The notes below the pieces were generated by a model that saw only the letters and a program-made list of their open reading frames with translations, did no database searches and was not told the DNA's origin. The translations under genes were made by a program, and so were the position numbers. This document shows, in pieces, positions 34,830 to 42,696 of a stretch of DNA of 64,000 nt. The DNA lies in assembly GCF_026626745.1 (NCBI RefSeq), contig NZ_JAPNJW010000001.1, forward strand, positions 5,130,001 through 5,194,000, written 5' to 3'. Origin of the DNA: Nannocystis sp. RBIL2 (GTDB lineage: Bacteria; Myxococcota_A; Polyangia; Nannocystales; Nannocystaceae). How positions within the stretch are numbered: the first letter of the stretch is position 1; each line of letters opens with the position of its first letter.

Positions 34830-35990
34830 ATGAATCACCGCGCGATCGATCTGCCACCTGTCCCTTCAAACAGCTTGTTCGTGCGCGAGCGAGACCTCCG
34901 CGGCGAGGCGGTCGCCCTCGACGCCGCGCCATCGGCGGTGCGCGTCGAGCTGCTCGGCGGGGCGCGGCCGATCGGCGTCACGGTGGTCCCGGCCGAGGTC
35001 GAGCTGGCGACCGCGTCGCTGACGGGGGCCTCGCTAGCCGCGGCGCTGCGCGACCTCGACGCCGCGCCCGGGACGCCGGAGACCGCGCTGCTCCTCTACG
35101 TGGCGCTGCAGCGGGCGCGGATCTGGCGACGCTCCGCGATCGTCAGCGCGGAGCAGTCGCTGGCGCCGATGCCACTGTCGGCGCTGGCGCACCGCGGCCT
35201 GCGAGCGGCGCCGCTCGACGCTGCGATGCACCGCCTGTTCCTCGCCTGCGACGAGGCAGGCCGCGCGCTGCTGACCGGCCGCTTCGTCGCCGAGGCGGCC
35301 GCGTGCCTGTCGCGCCACGCCGAGGTGTTCGCAGGCAACGCCTGGTGCCGGGCCGTCCACGCCGGTCGCCTCGCCCGCGAGCAGTACATCGCCGCCCTCG
35401 CCAACACCCACCAGTACGTCCGCTACACCCCGCGGCTGCTGGCCCGCGCGATCTCGGTGTGCGACGACGAACCGCTGCGCGATCACTTCACCCGCCACTT
35501 TCGCGGCGAACAGAAGCACGACCGCCTCATCGAGACCGACCTCCGCTACCTCGAGGCCGACGTCGAATTCGTGCTGCGCGCGATGGTCCCGTGGGGCCCG
35601 ACGCTGACCTTCATGAGCGTGCAGGAGAGCATGGTCGCGTTCCACGGCGACCTCACCTGCTTCCTCGCCGCCCCGTTCGTCGCCGAGGGTCTGGCCGCGC
35701 GCGTCGGTCCGCTCGTGCTCGACGACCTCGCCGACAACATCCGCCGCTGGGGCTACCGCGAGCCCGCGCGAGCGACCCGCTTCCTCGTCAGCCACGTGCG
35801 CGAAGACGGCGGCGACGACGGCCACTGGAACGCCACCCTCGCCGTCCTCGCTCGCCTGCTGCGCGACGACACCACCCAGCAACGCTTCCTCGCCGTCCTT
35901 CATTTGGCCGCCGACGCCTTCACTGCCAGCTATGACGCCTATGCCGACTATCTCACCCTCTTCACCCCACCCCTCCTCGCTGACCCTTGA
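34830..35990 (+). CDS. Heme-oxygenase-like (TenA/HDO-type) helical protein
   Basis: 386 aa. The C-terminal two-thirds are helical with AREQYIAALANTHQYVRYTPR (about 187), HFRGEQKHDRLIETDLRYLE (about 225) and SVQESMVAFHG (about 268). The spaced Glu/His pattern recalls heme-oxygenase-like diiron oxidases and TenA-type enzymes, which act in natural-product and vitamin chemistry. The N-terminal 80 residues are not recognised. It overlaps the following acyltransferase-like gene by 59 bp, so the two products probably act together. Assignment is by fold pattern only. Confidence 0.6.
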   Translation: MNHRAIDLPPVPSNSLFVRERDLRGEAVALDAAPSAVRVELLGGARPIGVTVVPAEVELATASLTGASLAAALRDLDAAPGTPETALLLYVALQRARIWRRSAIVSAEQSLAPMPLSALAHRGLRAAPLDAAMHRLFLACDEAGRALLTGRFVAEAAACLSRHAEVFAGNAWCRAVHAGRLAREQYIAALANTHQYVRYTPRLLARAISVCDDEPLRDHFTRHFRGEQKHDRLIETDLRYLEADVEFVLRAMVPWGPTLTFMSVQESMVAFHGDLTCFLAAPFVAEGLAARVGPLVLDDLADNIRRWGYREPARATRFLVSHVREDGGDDGHWNATLAVLARLLRDDTTQQRFLAVLHLAADAFTASYDAYADYLTLFTPPLLADP

Positions 35991-36597
35991 GGCCTTCTGC
36001 GCCGCCGAGCGCCCCGACCTCGCCGAGCTCTATTGCCTCGGCCAGGCCGACAGCTACCGCCGCCATCCCGGCTGCGTGGCCGCGCTCTGGACTGTCCACA
36101 TCGCCGAGGCCTTCGTGGTCCTCGCGCGCGCCCGCGACGGCGCCGCCGTCGGCGGCATGCGGGTCCACCTGCGCCGCTCCGGCAGCCCGCTGCCGGTCGA
36201 GCGGGCCCTCGCCGCGATATGTCCCATCGAACAGGCGGTCGCCCGCGCCCCCGGCCCGCTGGTCGAGCTGTGCGGCACCTGGGTCGCTCCCTCCTATCGC
36301 CGCACCGACCTCGCCGCCAACCTGACCGCCGCCACCCTCGCGGTCGCCCGCGCCCTCGGGGCCGCGCAGATCGTCGGCTGCGCCCACCAGCACGTCCTCG
36401 ACCTCTACCGCCGCTTCGGCGCCGTCGTCGACGACAGCCTGGGCTTCCACCCCTACCCCGACCCCCGCTACCAGACCTGCGTGTTCTGGGCCGACCCGTT
36501 CGCCTGCCCCGAAGCCCAGGCCGTCGAGGCGTGGGCCGAGGCCCTCCGCGCCGGCCCCAGCGTCGAATTCGCCCCGCTGCCGGCCGCGGCGGCGTGA
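35932..36597 (+). CDS. GNAT-fold N-acyltransferase-like protein
   Basis: 221 aa (ATG 35941 also possible). Strands and helices follow the GNAT/N-acyl-amino-acid synthase (FeeM, LuxI-like) plan: VVLARARDGAAVGGMRVHLR, then PLVELCGTWVAPSYRRTDLA, where LuxI/FeeM proteins have a conserved Glu-Arg stretch, and an ALGAAQIVGCAHQHVLDLYRR segment. Such enzymes join acyl chains to amino groups. The 59-bp overlap with the upstream heme-oxygenase-like gene suggests a two-step pathway. The palindrome-type sequence at 36217 encodes CPIEQ within the gene. Confidence 0.6.
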   Translation: MTPMPTISPSSPHPSSLTLEAFCAAERPDLAELYCLGQADSYRRHPGCVAALWTVHIAEAFVVLARARDGAAVGGMRVHLRRSGSPLPVERALAAICPIEQAVARAPGPLVELCGTWVAPSYRRTDLAANLTAATLAVARALGAAQIVGCAHQHVLDLYRRFGAVVDDSLGFHPYPDPRYQTCVFWADPFACPEAQAVEAWAEALRAGPSVEFAPLPAAAA

Positions 36598-36601
36598 AGC
36601 C

Positions 36602-36706
36602 ATGCCTGTCCCGAAGGACAGGCATTCACACCCACACACAACACATGTCCCATGAGACATGTGGCGACAATCGCACCGGCCGCGACGACATGCCCCATGG
36701 GACAGG
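36602..36706. repeat. Three consecutive palindromes between convergent genes
   Basis: (1) ATGCCTGTCC, loop CGAA, GGACAGGCAT (36602-36625), a perfect 10-bp stem, the longest of the family. (2) CACATGTC, loop CCATGA, GACATGTG (36642-36663). (3) A GACATGCC/GGGACAGG near-palindrome around CCATGG (36687-36706). They fill the 132 bp between the acyltransferase-like gene and the convergent hydrolase. Confidence 0.8.
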
Positions 36707-36729
36707 GGCTCCTGCCCCGCGGGCGCCCG

Positions 36730-37689
36730 TCAGGAGTCGTGCTCGACCCTTCGAATAAAGGCCTCGAGGATCCCCGACACCTCCGTCGGCCGCTCGCGGT
36801 GCGCCCAGTGATTGGCGTCGAGGCGATGCACCTCGAGGTCGGCGGCCACCTCGTGGATGTCGTCATAAAGCTCCGGGCGCAGCGCCATGTCGTGCAGCGG
36901 CACGAGGAGGCAGGTCGGCACCTCGACGGGGCGCAGCGGCTGCAGCTTGCGGAACAGCGCCTGGCGGTACAGCGCCAGCGGCGTGAGGGCCGCCCGGCGC
37001 GCCCCCTCGGCGTCGAAGTCGCGCAGCAGCGGGTCGTCCTTGGCCACCCCGCCGCTGCGCAGCGCCTGGATCCACAGGCGGGGGAACTGGCGCGAGATCA
37101 GCTGCTCGGGCAGCCACGGCAGCTGGAAGAACACCATGTACCAGCTCTTGCGCAGCTGATCGAAGAAGAACCCGAGCTCGCGCGGGTTCTTGGCCGCGCG
37201 GCCGAGGCGGCGCATCATCAGGTTCGGGTGGGGCCCGGCGAGGATCGACAGCGAGCGCAGCCGCCGTCCGTAGCGCGGCTGCTCGGCGAACATCCACGCC
37301 AGCGCGGCGCCCCAGTCGTGGGCCACCAGGTGGACCTGGCCTTCGGGACCGGTGAGGTCGTCGATCACCGCCTCGATGTCCTCGAGGTAGCGCTCGAACG
37401 CGTAGCCCCCGCGGCCCGTCGGCGCCGTCGAGCGGCCCACCCCGCGCTGGTCGAACGCCGCCACCGGGTGCGACTGGCCCAGCGACGCCAGCTGCAGCGA
37501 CCAGGTGTCGAGCGTGTCGGGGTAGCCGTGGAGGAACAGCACCGGCGCCCGGCGCTCGCCGCGGTCCCACGGGCGGCTGCGGACGACATGGAGCGAGACA
37601 TCCTCGTGAGCGACGAACACGTGCTCGAGGCGAGCGAGCTCGGCATGAAGGTCGGCGCGGGCTTGGTCGTCGTGGGGGCGTTCTGACAT
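36730..37689 (-). CDS. Alpha/beta hydrolase, epoxide hydrolase-like
   Basis: 319 aa. The alpha/beta-hydrolase fold has HGYPDT (oxyanion region, about 52), DQRGVGRS (about 80) and the nucleophile motif VAHDWGAA (about 122-129). Here Asp replaces the usual Ser, as in epoxide hydrolases and haloalkane dehalogenases. The catalytic His lies in DANHWAHRERP (about 293). A cap-type insertion contains WYMVFFQLPWLPE, whose Tyr is typical of epoxide hydrolases. Substrate unknown. It diverges from the amrS gene. Confidence 0.85.
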   Translation of the reverse strand: MSERPHDDQARADLHAELARLEHVFVAHEDVSLHVVRSRPWDRGERRAPVLFLHGYPDTLDTWSLQLASLGQSHPVAAFDQRGVGRSTAPTGRGGYAFERYLEDIEAVIDDLTGPEGQVHLVAHDWGAALAWMFAEQPRYGRRLRSLSILAGPHPNLMMRRLGRAAKNPRELGFFFDQLRKSWYMVFFQLPWLPEQLISRQFPRLWIQALRSGGVAKDDPLLRDFDAEGARRAALTPLALYRQALFRKLQPLRPVEVPTCLLVPLHDMALRPELYDDIHEVAADLEVHRLDANHWAHRERPTEVSGILEAFIRRVEHDS

Positions 37690-37758
37690 GGCGGCGCAAG
37701 CTTACACACCCCGGCGCGGACTTGCATGCCGCGCCGCCCGGGCCAAAGCTCGATTCTC

Positions 37759-38814
37759 ATGACCCACCCGGCCCGCTACTGGCACCGCGAGGGCGAGCGC
37801 ATCGTTTGCACCGCCTGCCCGCGCCTGTGCACGATGTCCGAGGGGCAGCACGGCTTCTGCTACGTGCGCAAGCACGAGGACGGGCGCCTGGTGTCGCTGG
37901 CCTACGGCAAGCCCAACGCGGTCGCCGTCGACCCGATCGAGAAGAAGCCGCTGTGGCACTTCCTCCCCGGCACCACGATCCTCAGCATGGGCACCGCCGG
38001 CTGCAACCTCGGCTGCCGCTTCTGTCAGAACTGGGACCTGTCGAAGGCCAAGTCGCACCACAAGCGCGCGCTCGAGCTGGCCCCCGAGGACGTGCCGACG
38101 CTGGCCCGCCGCGAGGGCGCCGCCTCGGTCGCGTTCACCTACAACGACCCGACGATCTACCCCGAGTACGTCATCGACGCCGCGCGAGCCGCCCGCGCCG
38201 CCGGGGTCGCGGCCGTCGGCGTCACCGCCGGCTACATCTCCGACGCCGCGCGCGCCGACATGTACCCCGAGCTCGACGCCCTCAACATCGACCTCAAGGG
38301 CTTCAGCGAGCGCTTCTATCACAAGCTGACTTTCTCGCACCTGCAACCGGTCCTCGAGACCATCGAGTGGTCGGTCAAGCGCGGCCTGTGGGTCGAACTG
38401 ACCACGCTGGTGATCCCCGGCCACAACGACGACCCCGAGGAGCTGCGCGCCCAGTTCCGCTGGATCGCCGAGCACGTCGGCCCCGACGTCCCGCTCCACC
38501 TCACCGCCTTCCACCCCGACTACAAGCTGCAGGACGTCGAGCGCACGCCGCCCGAGACCCTGATCCGCGCGCGCGACGAGGCCCGCGGCTTCGGCCTGCG
38601 CTTCGTCTACACCGGCAACATCTGGGACCGCGTCGGCTCCGTCACCGCGTGCCCCGGCTGCGACCTCCCGCTGATCGAGCGCCGCTGGCACGCCGTCGCG
38701 GCCAACCGCGTCAAGGCCGACGGCACCTGCCCCGGCTGTGCTCGCCAGATCCCCGGCGTCTTCGACGCGCGCAGCCAGTCGACCTCCGGCGGCCGGCGCT
38801 ATCATCTGCTGTGA
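37759..38814 (+). CDS. amrS: AmmeMemoRadiSam system radical SAM enzyme
   Basis: 351 aa. Radical SAM protein with the cluster motif CNLGCRFC (Cx3Cx2C, about 83-90), the preceding GTAG strand, and family-typical segments ACPRLCTMSEGQHGFCYVR, NWDLSK, AFTYNDPTIYPEYV and LNIDLKGFSERFY. A C-terminal CPGC/CPGC pair (about 299 and 324) could bind zinc. It always occurs with Memo (AmrB) and often with AMMECR1 (AmrA). The modification target is unknown. ATG 37759 gives the usual start of the family. amrB follows. Confidence 0.92.
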   Translation: MTHPARYWHREGERIVCTACPRLCTMSEGQHGFCYVRKHEDGRLVSLAYGKPNAVAVDPIEKKPLWHFLPGTTILSMGTAGCNLGCRFCQNWDLSKAKSHHKRALELAPEDVPTLARREGAASVAFTYNDPTIYPEYVIDAARAARAAGVAAVGVTAGYISDAARADMYPELDALNIDLKGFSERFYHKLTFSHLQPVLETIEWSVKRGLWVELTTLVIPGHNDDPEELRAQFRWIAEHVGPDVPLHLTAFHPDYKLQDVERTPPETLIRARDEARGFGLRFVYTGNIWDRVGSVTACPGCDLPLIERRWHAVAANRVKADGTCPGCARQIPGVFDARSQSTSGGRRYHLL

Positions 38815-38923
38815 ATCGTGAACGGAGCCGCGCCATGCCCACCGCGAGTCGATCCATTGCGGCCGGCGCCATCCTCTGTCGTGAACGGAGCCGCGTCATG
38901 TCCAACCTCGAGTCGCATCGCCC
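38791..38923. repeat. Imperfect tandem duplication spanning the amrS stop and amrB start
   Basis: Copy 1 begins GGCCGGCGCTATCATCTG (38791) and copy 2 GGCCGGCGCCATCCTCTG (38861). Each then has CGTGAACGGAGCCGCG, one base, and an ATG (38835 and 38898). Copy 2 lacks about 9 nt. The duplication therefore copied the stop region, the GGAG ribosome site and the start codon. Confidence 0.75.
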
Positions 38924-39734
38924 GCCCGCCGTCGCCGACCGCTTCTACCCCGGAGAGCCCCGCGCGCTCCGCCGCGAGCTCGAGCGCTGCCTCGACCGGG
39001 ACGTCGTGCCGGTGCCGGCGCGCATGATCCTCGCCCCTCACGCCGGCTACGTCTACAGCGGCGCCCTGGCCGGACAGACATGGTCGCAAGTACATGTCCC
39101 GGAGCGCGTGGTGGTGCTGTGCCCCAACCACACCGGGCGCGGCGCGCGGAGATCGATCTGGCCCGGCGGCGCGTGGGACACCCCGGCCGGCCCGGTGCCG
39201 ATCGCCGCCGACCTCACCGACGCCCTGGTCCGCCACGCCGGCCTCCAGCCCGACACCGCGGCGCACCTGCGCGAGCACGCGATCGAGGTCCACCTGCCGT
39301 TCTTGCGCGCCCGCAACCCGCAGGCAGAGATCGCCGCGGTCTGCCTCGGCGGCCTCGACTTCGCCGAGTGCCAGGCCATCGGCGTCGGCATCGCCGCGGC
39401 GATCCGCGAGCTCGAGGCCGACACCCCCGGCGCGGCGCCGCGGGTGCTGCTGGCCGCCAGCAGCGACATGTCCCACTACATCGGCGCCGACGAGGCCGCC
39501 GCGCTCGACCACCTCGCGCTCGACCGCCTGCTCGCGCTCGACCCCGCGGGCCTGCACGAGACCGTCCGCCGCCACCACATCAGCATGTGCGGGATCTTGC
39601 CGGCCACGGTCGCGCTGGTCGCCGCGCTCGAGCTCGGCGTGCGCCGGGCCGAGCTCGTCGGCTACACCCACTCCGGCCAGGTCACCGGCGACACCGAGCG
39701 CGTGGTCGCCTACGCCGGCGCCCTCGTGCAGTAG
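38898..39734 (+). CDS. amrB: AmmeMemoRadiSam system protein B (Memo homologue)
   Basis: 278 aa. Memo-family fold related to LigB dioxygenases. Conserved segments: PAVADRFYPGEPRALRREL, LAPHAGYVYSGALAG, LCPNHTGRG, EHAIEVHLPFLRA, SSDMSHYIG, and the late GYTHSGQVTGDTERVVAYAG. Conserved His residues probably bind a metal. Start 38898 (MSNLESHRPPAVA) has GGAG about 9 nt upstream; the in-frame ATG at 38835 belongs to the duplicated leader and would add 21 odd residues. AmrA (AMMECR1) is not found nearby. Confidence 0.92.
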   Translation: MSNLESHRPPAVADRFYPGEPRALRRELERCLDRDVVPVPARMILAPHAGYVYSGALAGQTWSQVHVPERVVVLCPNHTGRGARRSIWPGGAWDTPAGPVPIAADLTDALVRHAGLQPDTAAHLREHAIEVHLPFLRARNPQAEIAAVCLGGLDFAECQAIGVGIAAAIRELEADTPGAAPRVLLAASSDMSHYIGADEAAALDHLALDRLLALDPAGLHETVRRHHISMCGILPATVALVAALELGVRRAELVGYTHSGQVTGDTERVVAYAGALVQ

Positions 39735-39942
39735 CTCCTCCGACGCGACGCCAGGCGCTGACGCCCTCTCGGGTCCCCTTCGCAGCATCTGGAGCATCGC
39801 CGGGCGATGACGCGATCTGGAGTGTCGGCGCCGACGTCGCGGTGCATGCGAACGACGCGACGCGCCGGCAACGGGTTGCACGCGAGCACGCGCATGCGAG
39901 CGACGAAATAACGGCCCGGCGGCGGCTCGTTGACGCCGCGTC

Positions 39943-41151
39943 ATGGCCCGCACCCGCGATCTCGTCGCCCTGTCCGCCATCCTCGTCGCCCCGCTCGCCG
40001 CGATCCTCGTCTCGCAGGCGCTGCCCTCGCTCGACGCTCCTGCGCCGGCAAGCGCAGAACCGCTCGCCGCGCTCGAGCCGGTCGCGCCCGCCCCGACGCC
40101 CGCGCCTGCCGCGGTCGTGCCGCCCGCGCCCGTCGCTCCCGTCGTCGCTCCCGCGGCCGCGGAGCCGACCGCTGCTCCCGTGGTCCCGCCCGCTGGCGAT
40201 GACGTGGGCCAGGCCATGCTCGTGCGCAAGGACGCCCTCGTCCTCCACACCCACGCCGACCTGCGCTGGGCCAGCGGTCGCCCCGTGATCAAGGCCGAGC
40301 CCAGCCACCTGCTCGTCACCCGATCTGTCCGTTGGGACAGCTTGCCGGAGCAACTGCGCGGCCTGGAGGACGCGACCATGGTCGTGCACGCCGCCGACGG
40401 CAGCACCTGCGTCGCCGGCGTCGACGCGCCCAGGCTCCACCTCGAGCAGATCGGCGACGTCTTCCACTCGATGGATGACGACGGCCACGAGAGCTTCGAG
40501 CCGCCGACCGACAAGGCTGTCCTTCGGGACAGGGTCAAACAGCTGTTCGCCGAGGAGGACGACCTGCTGCTGCTGGCCCGCCAGCGCGCCGCCGACGGCC
40601 GCCCCTGCGAAGGCCTGTGGGCCCGCCGCGTCGACCTCCCGCCCGCGACCGTGTTCGGGCGCCGCGGCGCGAGCGAGGCCGAGGCCGCCGTCCTGAAGGC
40701 CGAGGCCGCCGCAGTCGTGCGCGCCCAAGCCGAGTTCACCGGCCTGGCGGGCGAGTACGCCGAGTACCTCGCGCCGATGGACGCGGAGCGCCGCGCCGAC
40801 CTGCCGGGCTGGGACGAGTTCGTCGCCGCCAACCTGAGAACCACCGCGTGGCACGAGATCGGCGGCTCGCGCCAGATCGTCAGCGTCGAGCTGCAGCTCG
40901 TCGATCGCATGGCCTGCAGCGACGACTTCGGCGGCAGCCTCGCCCTCCTGCTCGAGCGGCGCGACGGCCGGCTCGTCCGCTTCGACCAACCCGGCTGGCT
41001 CGGCCTCACCGCGCTCATGGACCTCGAGGGCGACGGCGTGCTCGAGGCAGTCACCGACGACGGCTTCGAGACCGTCCTCCGCACCCACGACCCGAGCGGC
41101 GCCGAGCTCCGCGACGCCTACTCCGTGCCCTACGTCGGCTGTCCGTGCTGA
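39943..41151 (+). CDS. Exported hypothetical protein
   Basis: 402 aa. An N-terminal hydrophobic segment (LVALSAILVAPLAAILVSQA) is a signal anchor or signal peptide. Ala/Pro-rich linker (about 33-85), then an unrecognised acidic globular domain with scattered Cys (STCVAG, RPCEGLW, MACSDD, VGCPC at the end). MDLEGDGVLEAVTDD near the C-terminus is similar to an FG-GAP/VCBS calcium-binding unit. Two perfect TGTCC-type hairpins lie in frame (40325-40340 and 40517-40532). Function unknown. Confidence 0.65.
   Translation: MARTRDLVALSAILVAPLAAILVSQALPSLDAPAPASAEPLAALEPVAPAPTPAPAAVVPPAPVAPVVAPAAAEPTAAPVVPPAGDDVGQAMLVRKDALVLHTHADLRWASGRPVIKAEPSHLLVTRSVRWDSLPEQLRGLEDATMVVHAADGSTCVAGVDAPRLHLEQIGDVFHSMDDDGHESFEPPTDKAVLRDRVKQLFAEEDDLLLLARQRAADGRPCEGLWARRVDLPPATVFGRRGASEAEAAVLKAEAAAVVRAQAEFTGLAGEYAEYLAPMDAERRADLPGWDEFVAANLRTTAWHEIGGSRQIVSVELQLVDRMACSDDFGGSLALLLERRDGRLVRFDQPGWLGLTALMDLEGDGVLEAVTDDGFETVLRTHDPSGAELRDAYSVPYVGCPC
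40325..40340. repeat. TGTCC-type hairpin inside the hypothetical gene (1)
   Basis: CTGTCC, loop GTTG, GGACAG: a perfect 6-bp stem read in frame as SVRWDS. Confidence 0.8.
40517..40532. repeat. TGTCC-type hairpin inside the hypothetical gene (2)
   Basis: CTGTCC, loop TTCG, GGACAG. A perfect 6-bp stem with the C(UUCG)G loop known to be exceptionally stable in RNA. It is read in frame as AVLRDR. Confidence 0.85.
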
Positions 41152-41169
41152 GCTCGACCGTCCCGAGCG

Positions 41170-41538
41170 CTACGCCGGCCCGATTCGCAGCAGCGCCCGC
41201 ACCGCGCGGGCGTGATTGCGGGCGACCAGGAGCTCCTGTGCCCCGATCTGCAGACGCAAGTGGTAGTGGGACTTCACCCACAGGAGCTTCAGGCCGTCGT
41301 ACCGCTGCGCCGCGCGCCGCACGTGGACCTCGCGGGAGTGTTTCAGGACCTGGAGGAGGCGCTCGTGGTTGCTGTCGTTCGCGCTCGTGTCGAGCCCGAC
41401 CGCCCTGCCGGTGAAGTGGTACGTCGCATAGTAGAGCGCCGCGATCGCCAGGCGACGAGCGGCTTCGGTCGACTGCGCCGCCTGGGCGCGCTCGCAGTGC
41501 AGCAGCGCCTCGTCCCAGAGCTCCTCCGGGGTGATCAT
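41170..41538 (-). CDS. HEPN-like helical protein
   Basis: 122 aa. The helical pattern AARRLAIAALYYATYHFTGRA, SNHERLLQVLKHS and LKLLWVKSHYHLRLQI resembles HEPN-domain proteins (SRAYYAAFHA-type core helix). The usual catalytic Rx4-6H is not clear; KSHYHL occupies the expected position. HEPN proteins are often RNases of toxin-antitoxin or defence modules. Its ATG overlaps the stop of the upstream gene (ATGA), so the two form a coupled pair. The family call is by pattern only. Confidence 0.55.
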   Translation of the reverse strand: MITPEELWDEALLHCERAQAAQSTEAARRLAIAALYYATYHFTGRAVGLDTSANDSNHERLLQVLKHSREVHVRRAAQRYDGLKLLWVKSHYHLRLQIGAQELLVARNHARAVRALLRIGPA

Positions 41539-42275
41539 GCGCGGAGCTCCTCGAGCGGGATCTCGGGCCCGTAGACCGTGAAGACGACGCGACCGATGAG
41601 GTGTGAAGAGCCGCCCTGGACCGCGTCCACGACGTCGAGGAGCCCATCCTGGAGCTGATCCAGCTCCTCGTACGAACCCGCGTCCGTCCAGTAGTACAGC
41701 GCCAGGCGATCGTGGACGCCGTCGATCCCCACGATCGACGCGGCGAACGAGGCCACGCGTGCGCCGAGGAACGCCTCGATCGCCGATTGTCTGGCCTGCC
41801 AGCCGTCGACGAGCGCGTGCTTCGTCAAGAACTCCGGCGTCGGGTGATCCGAGCGACGCGCCGCGAACCACTCGAGCTCGCCGTGGCGGACTGCGATCTG
41901 CGCCGCGATCTCGGTCCGGGCTGCATCGAGCTCGCCCAGCGCTCGTTCGTCGAGGCTGGCCAGCACCTGCTTGGCCGGAGCGACCAGCCCTGCGTCGCCG
42001 AGGCCGGCCGCCAGGTTCAGCGAGATCTCCGGGGATACCGCCGGCAACGAGCGCCACAGCCCGAAGCCTCGTGCGGCCTCCGCTCGCGCCTCACGGGCCT
42101 TGCCGGCGAGCACCAGCGCGTTGTCGTAGGTGGTGGAAGCGATCAGGTTTCGCGGCTCGCGTGCGGCCTCCTGGGCCAGCTCGTGCAGCACTTCGGCCAG
42201 GAGCGCGCCGTGGTGGGCCTCGAAGCTACGCAGGCGCTGGCTCAGCGCGACCGACTTGAGCGCAGGGGCGGCCAT
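41535..42275 (-). CDS. Helical repeat protein, partner of HEPN-like gene
   Basis: 246 aa from ATG 42275 (a TTG four codons upstream is possible). The N-terminal part is helical and TPR-like (TTYDNALVLAGKAREARAEA, SLNLAAGLGDAGLVAPAKQV). The C-terminal part (DRLALYYWTDAGSYEELDQL, HLIGRVVFTVYGPEIPLEEL) looks like an alpha/beta domain I cannot name. Coupled by overlap to the HEPN-like gene downstream, so they probably act in one complex. Function unknown. Confidence 0.6.
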   Translation of the reverse strand: MAAPALKSVALSQRLRSFEAHHGALLAEVLHELAQEAAREPRNLIASTTYDNALVLAGKAREARAEAARGFGLWRSLPAVSPEISLNLAAGLGDAGLVAPAKQVLASLDERALGELDAARTEIAAQIAVRHGELEWFAARRSDHPTPEFLTKHALVDGWQARQSAIEAFLGARVASFAASIVGIDGVHDRLALYYWTDAGSYEELDQLQDGLLDVVDAVQGGSSHLIGRVVFTVYGPEIPLEELRA

Positions 42276-42402
42276 GTTCGCGCGCAACGTAGCTCGAGCG
42301 CGCGGGGTCGTCCAGGCGACCGCGAGGCCCTCACGCGCGCCGCTCCAGCGTCGCGTTCGGCGGGACCACCAACTCGGCTTGGTGGCGCGACCCCCTCGCG
42401 AC

Positions 42403-42696
42403 TCAGCGCAGCACGATGAAGCTGAGCGGCATCTCGGAGTCGACTGGTTCCCAGTCGACGTCGACCGCAGTCACGCGGGCCGAGGGCGGGCCTTTGCGGC
42501 ACCAGTCGACCAGCGCCTCCACTCTCGCGCGGGTGCCCTGGGCGCGCAGTTCGACGCGGCCGTCGGGCAGGTTGCGGACCCAGCCGCGCAGGCCGAGGGC
42601 TTGGGCTCGGGCTTGCGCGCTGGCGCGGTAGTAGACGCCCTGGACGCGCCCGTCGACGCACACGAGCGCCTGGACCACTTCGAGCTCCTGTCCCAT
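42403..42696 (-). CDS. acyP: Acylphosphatase
   Basis: 97 aa, the usual length. It hydrolyses acyl-phosphates such as carbamoyl- or acetyl-phosphate. The phosphate loop GRVQGVYYR contains catalytic Arg24, and Asn42 lies in GWVRNLPDGRVEL. The C-terminal strand VTAVDVDWEPV fits the fold. The start ATG 42696 sits in a TGTCC-type half-site; upstream frames extend through the half-site array and are not family-like. Gene order with the upstream cytochrome lipoprotein suggests a possible shared transcript. Confidence 0.92.
   Translation of the reverse strand: MGQELEVVQALVCVDGRVQGVYYRASAQARAQALGLRGWVRNLPDGRVELRAQGTRARVEALVDWCRKGPPSARVTAVDVDWEPVDSEMPLSFIVLR

Noticed and set aside
34621..34833. 70-aa ORF before the heme-oxygenase-like gene
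   Set aside because: GTG start without a ribosome site and Pro-rich low-complexity sequence. Its ATGA overlap with the next gene is suggestive but not enough.
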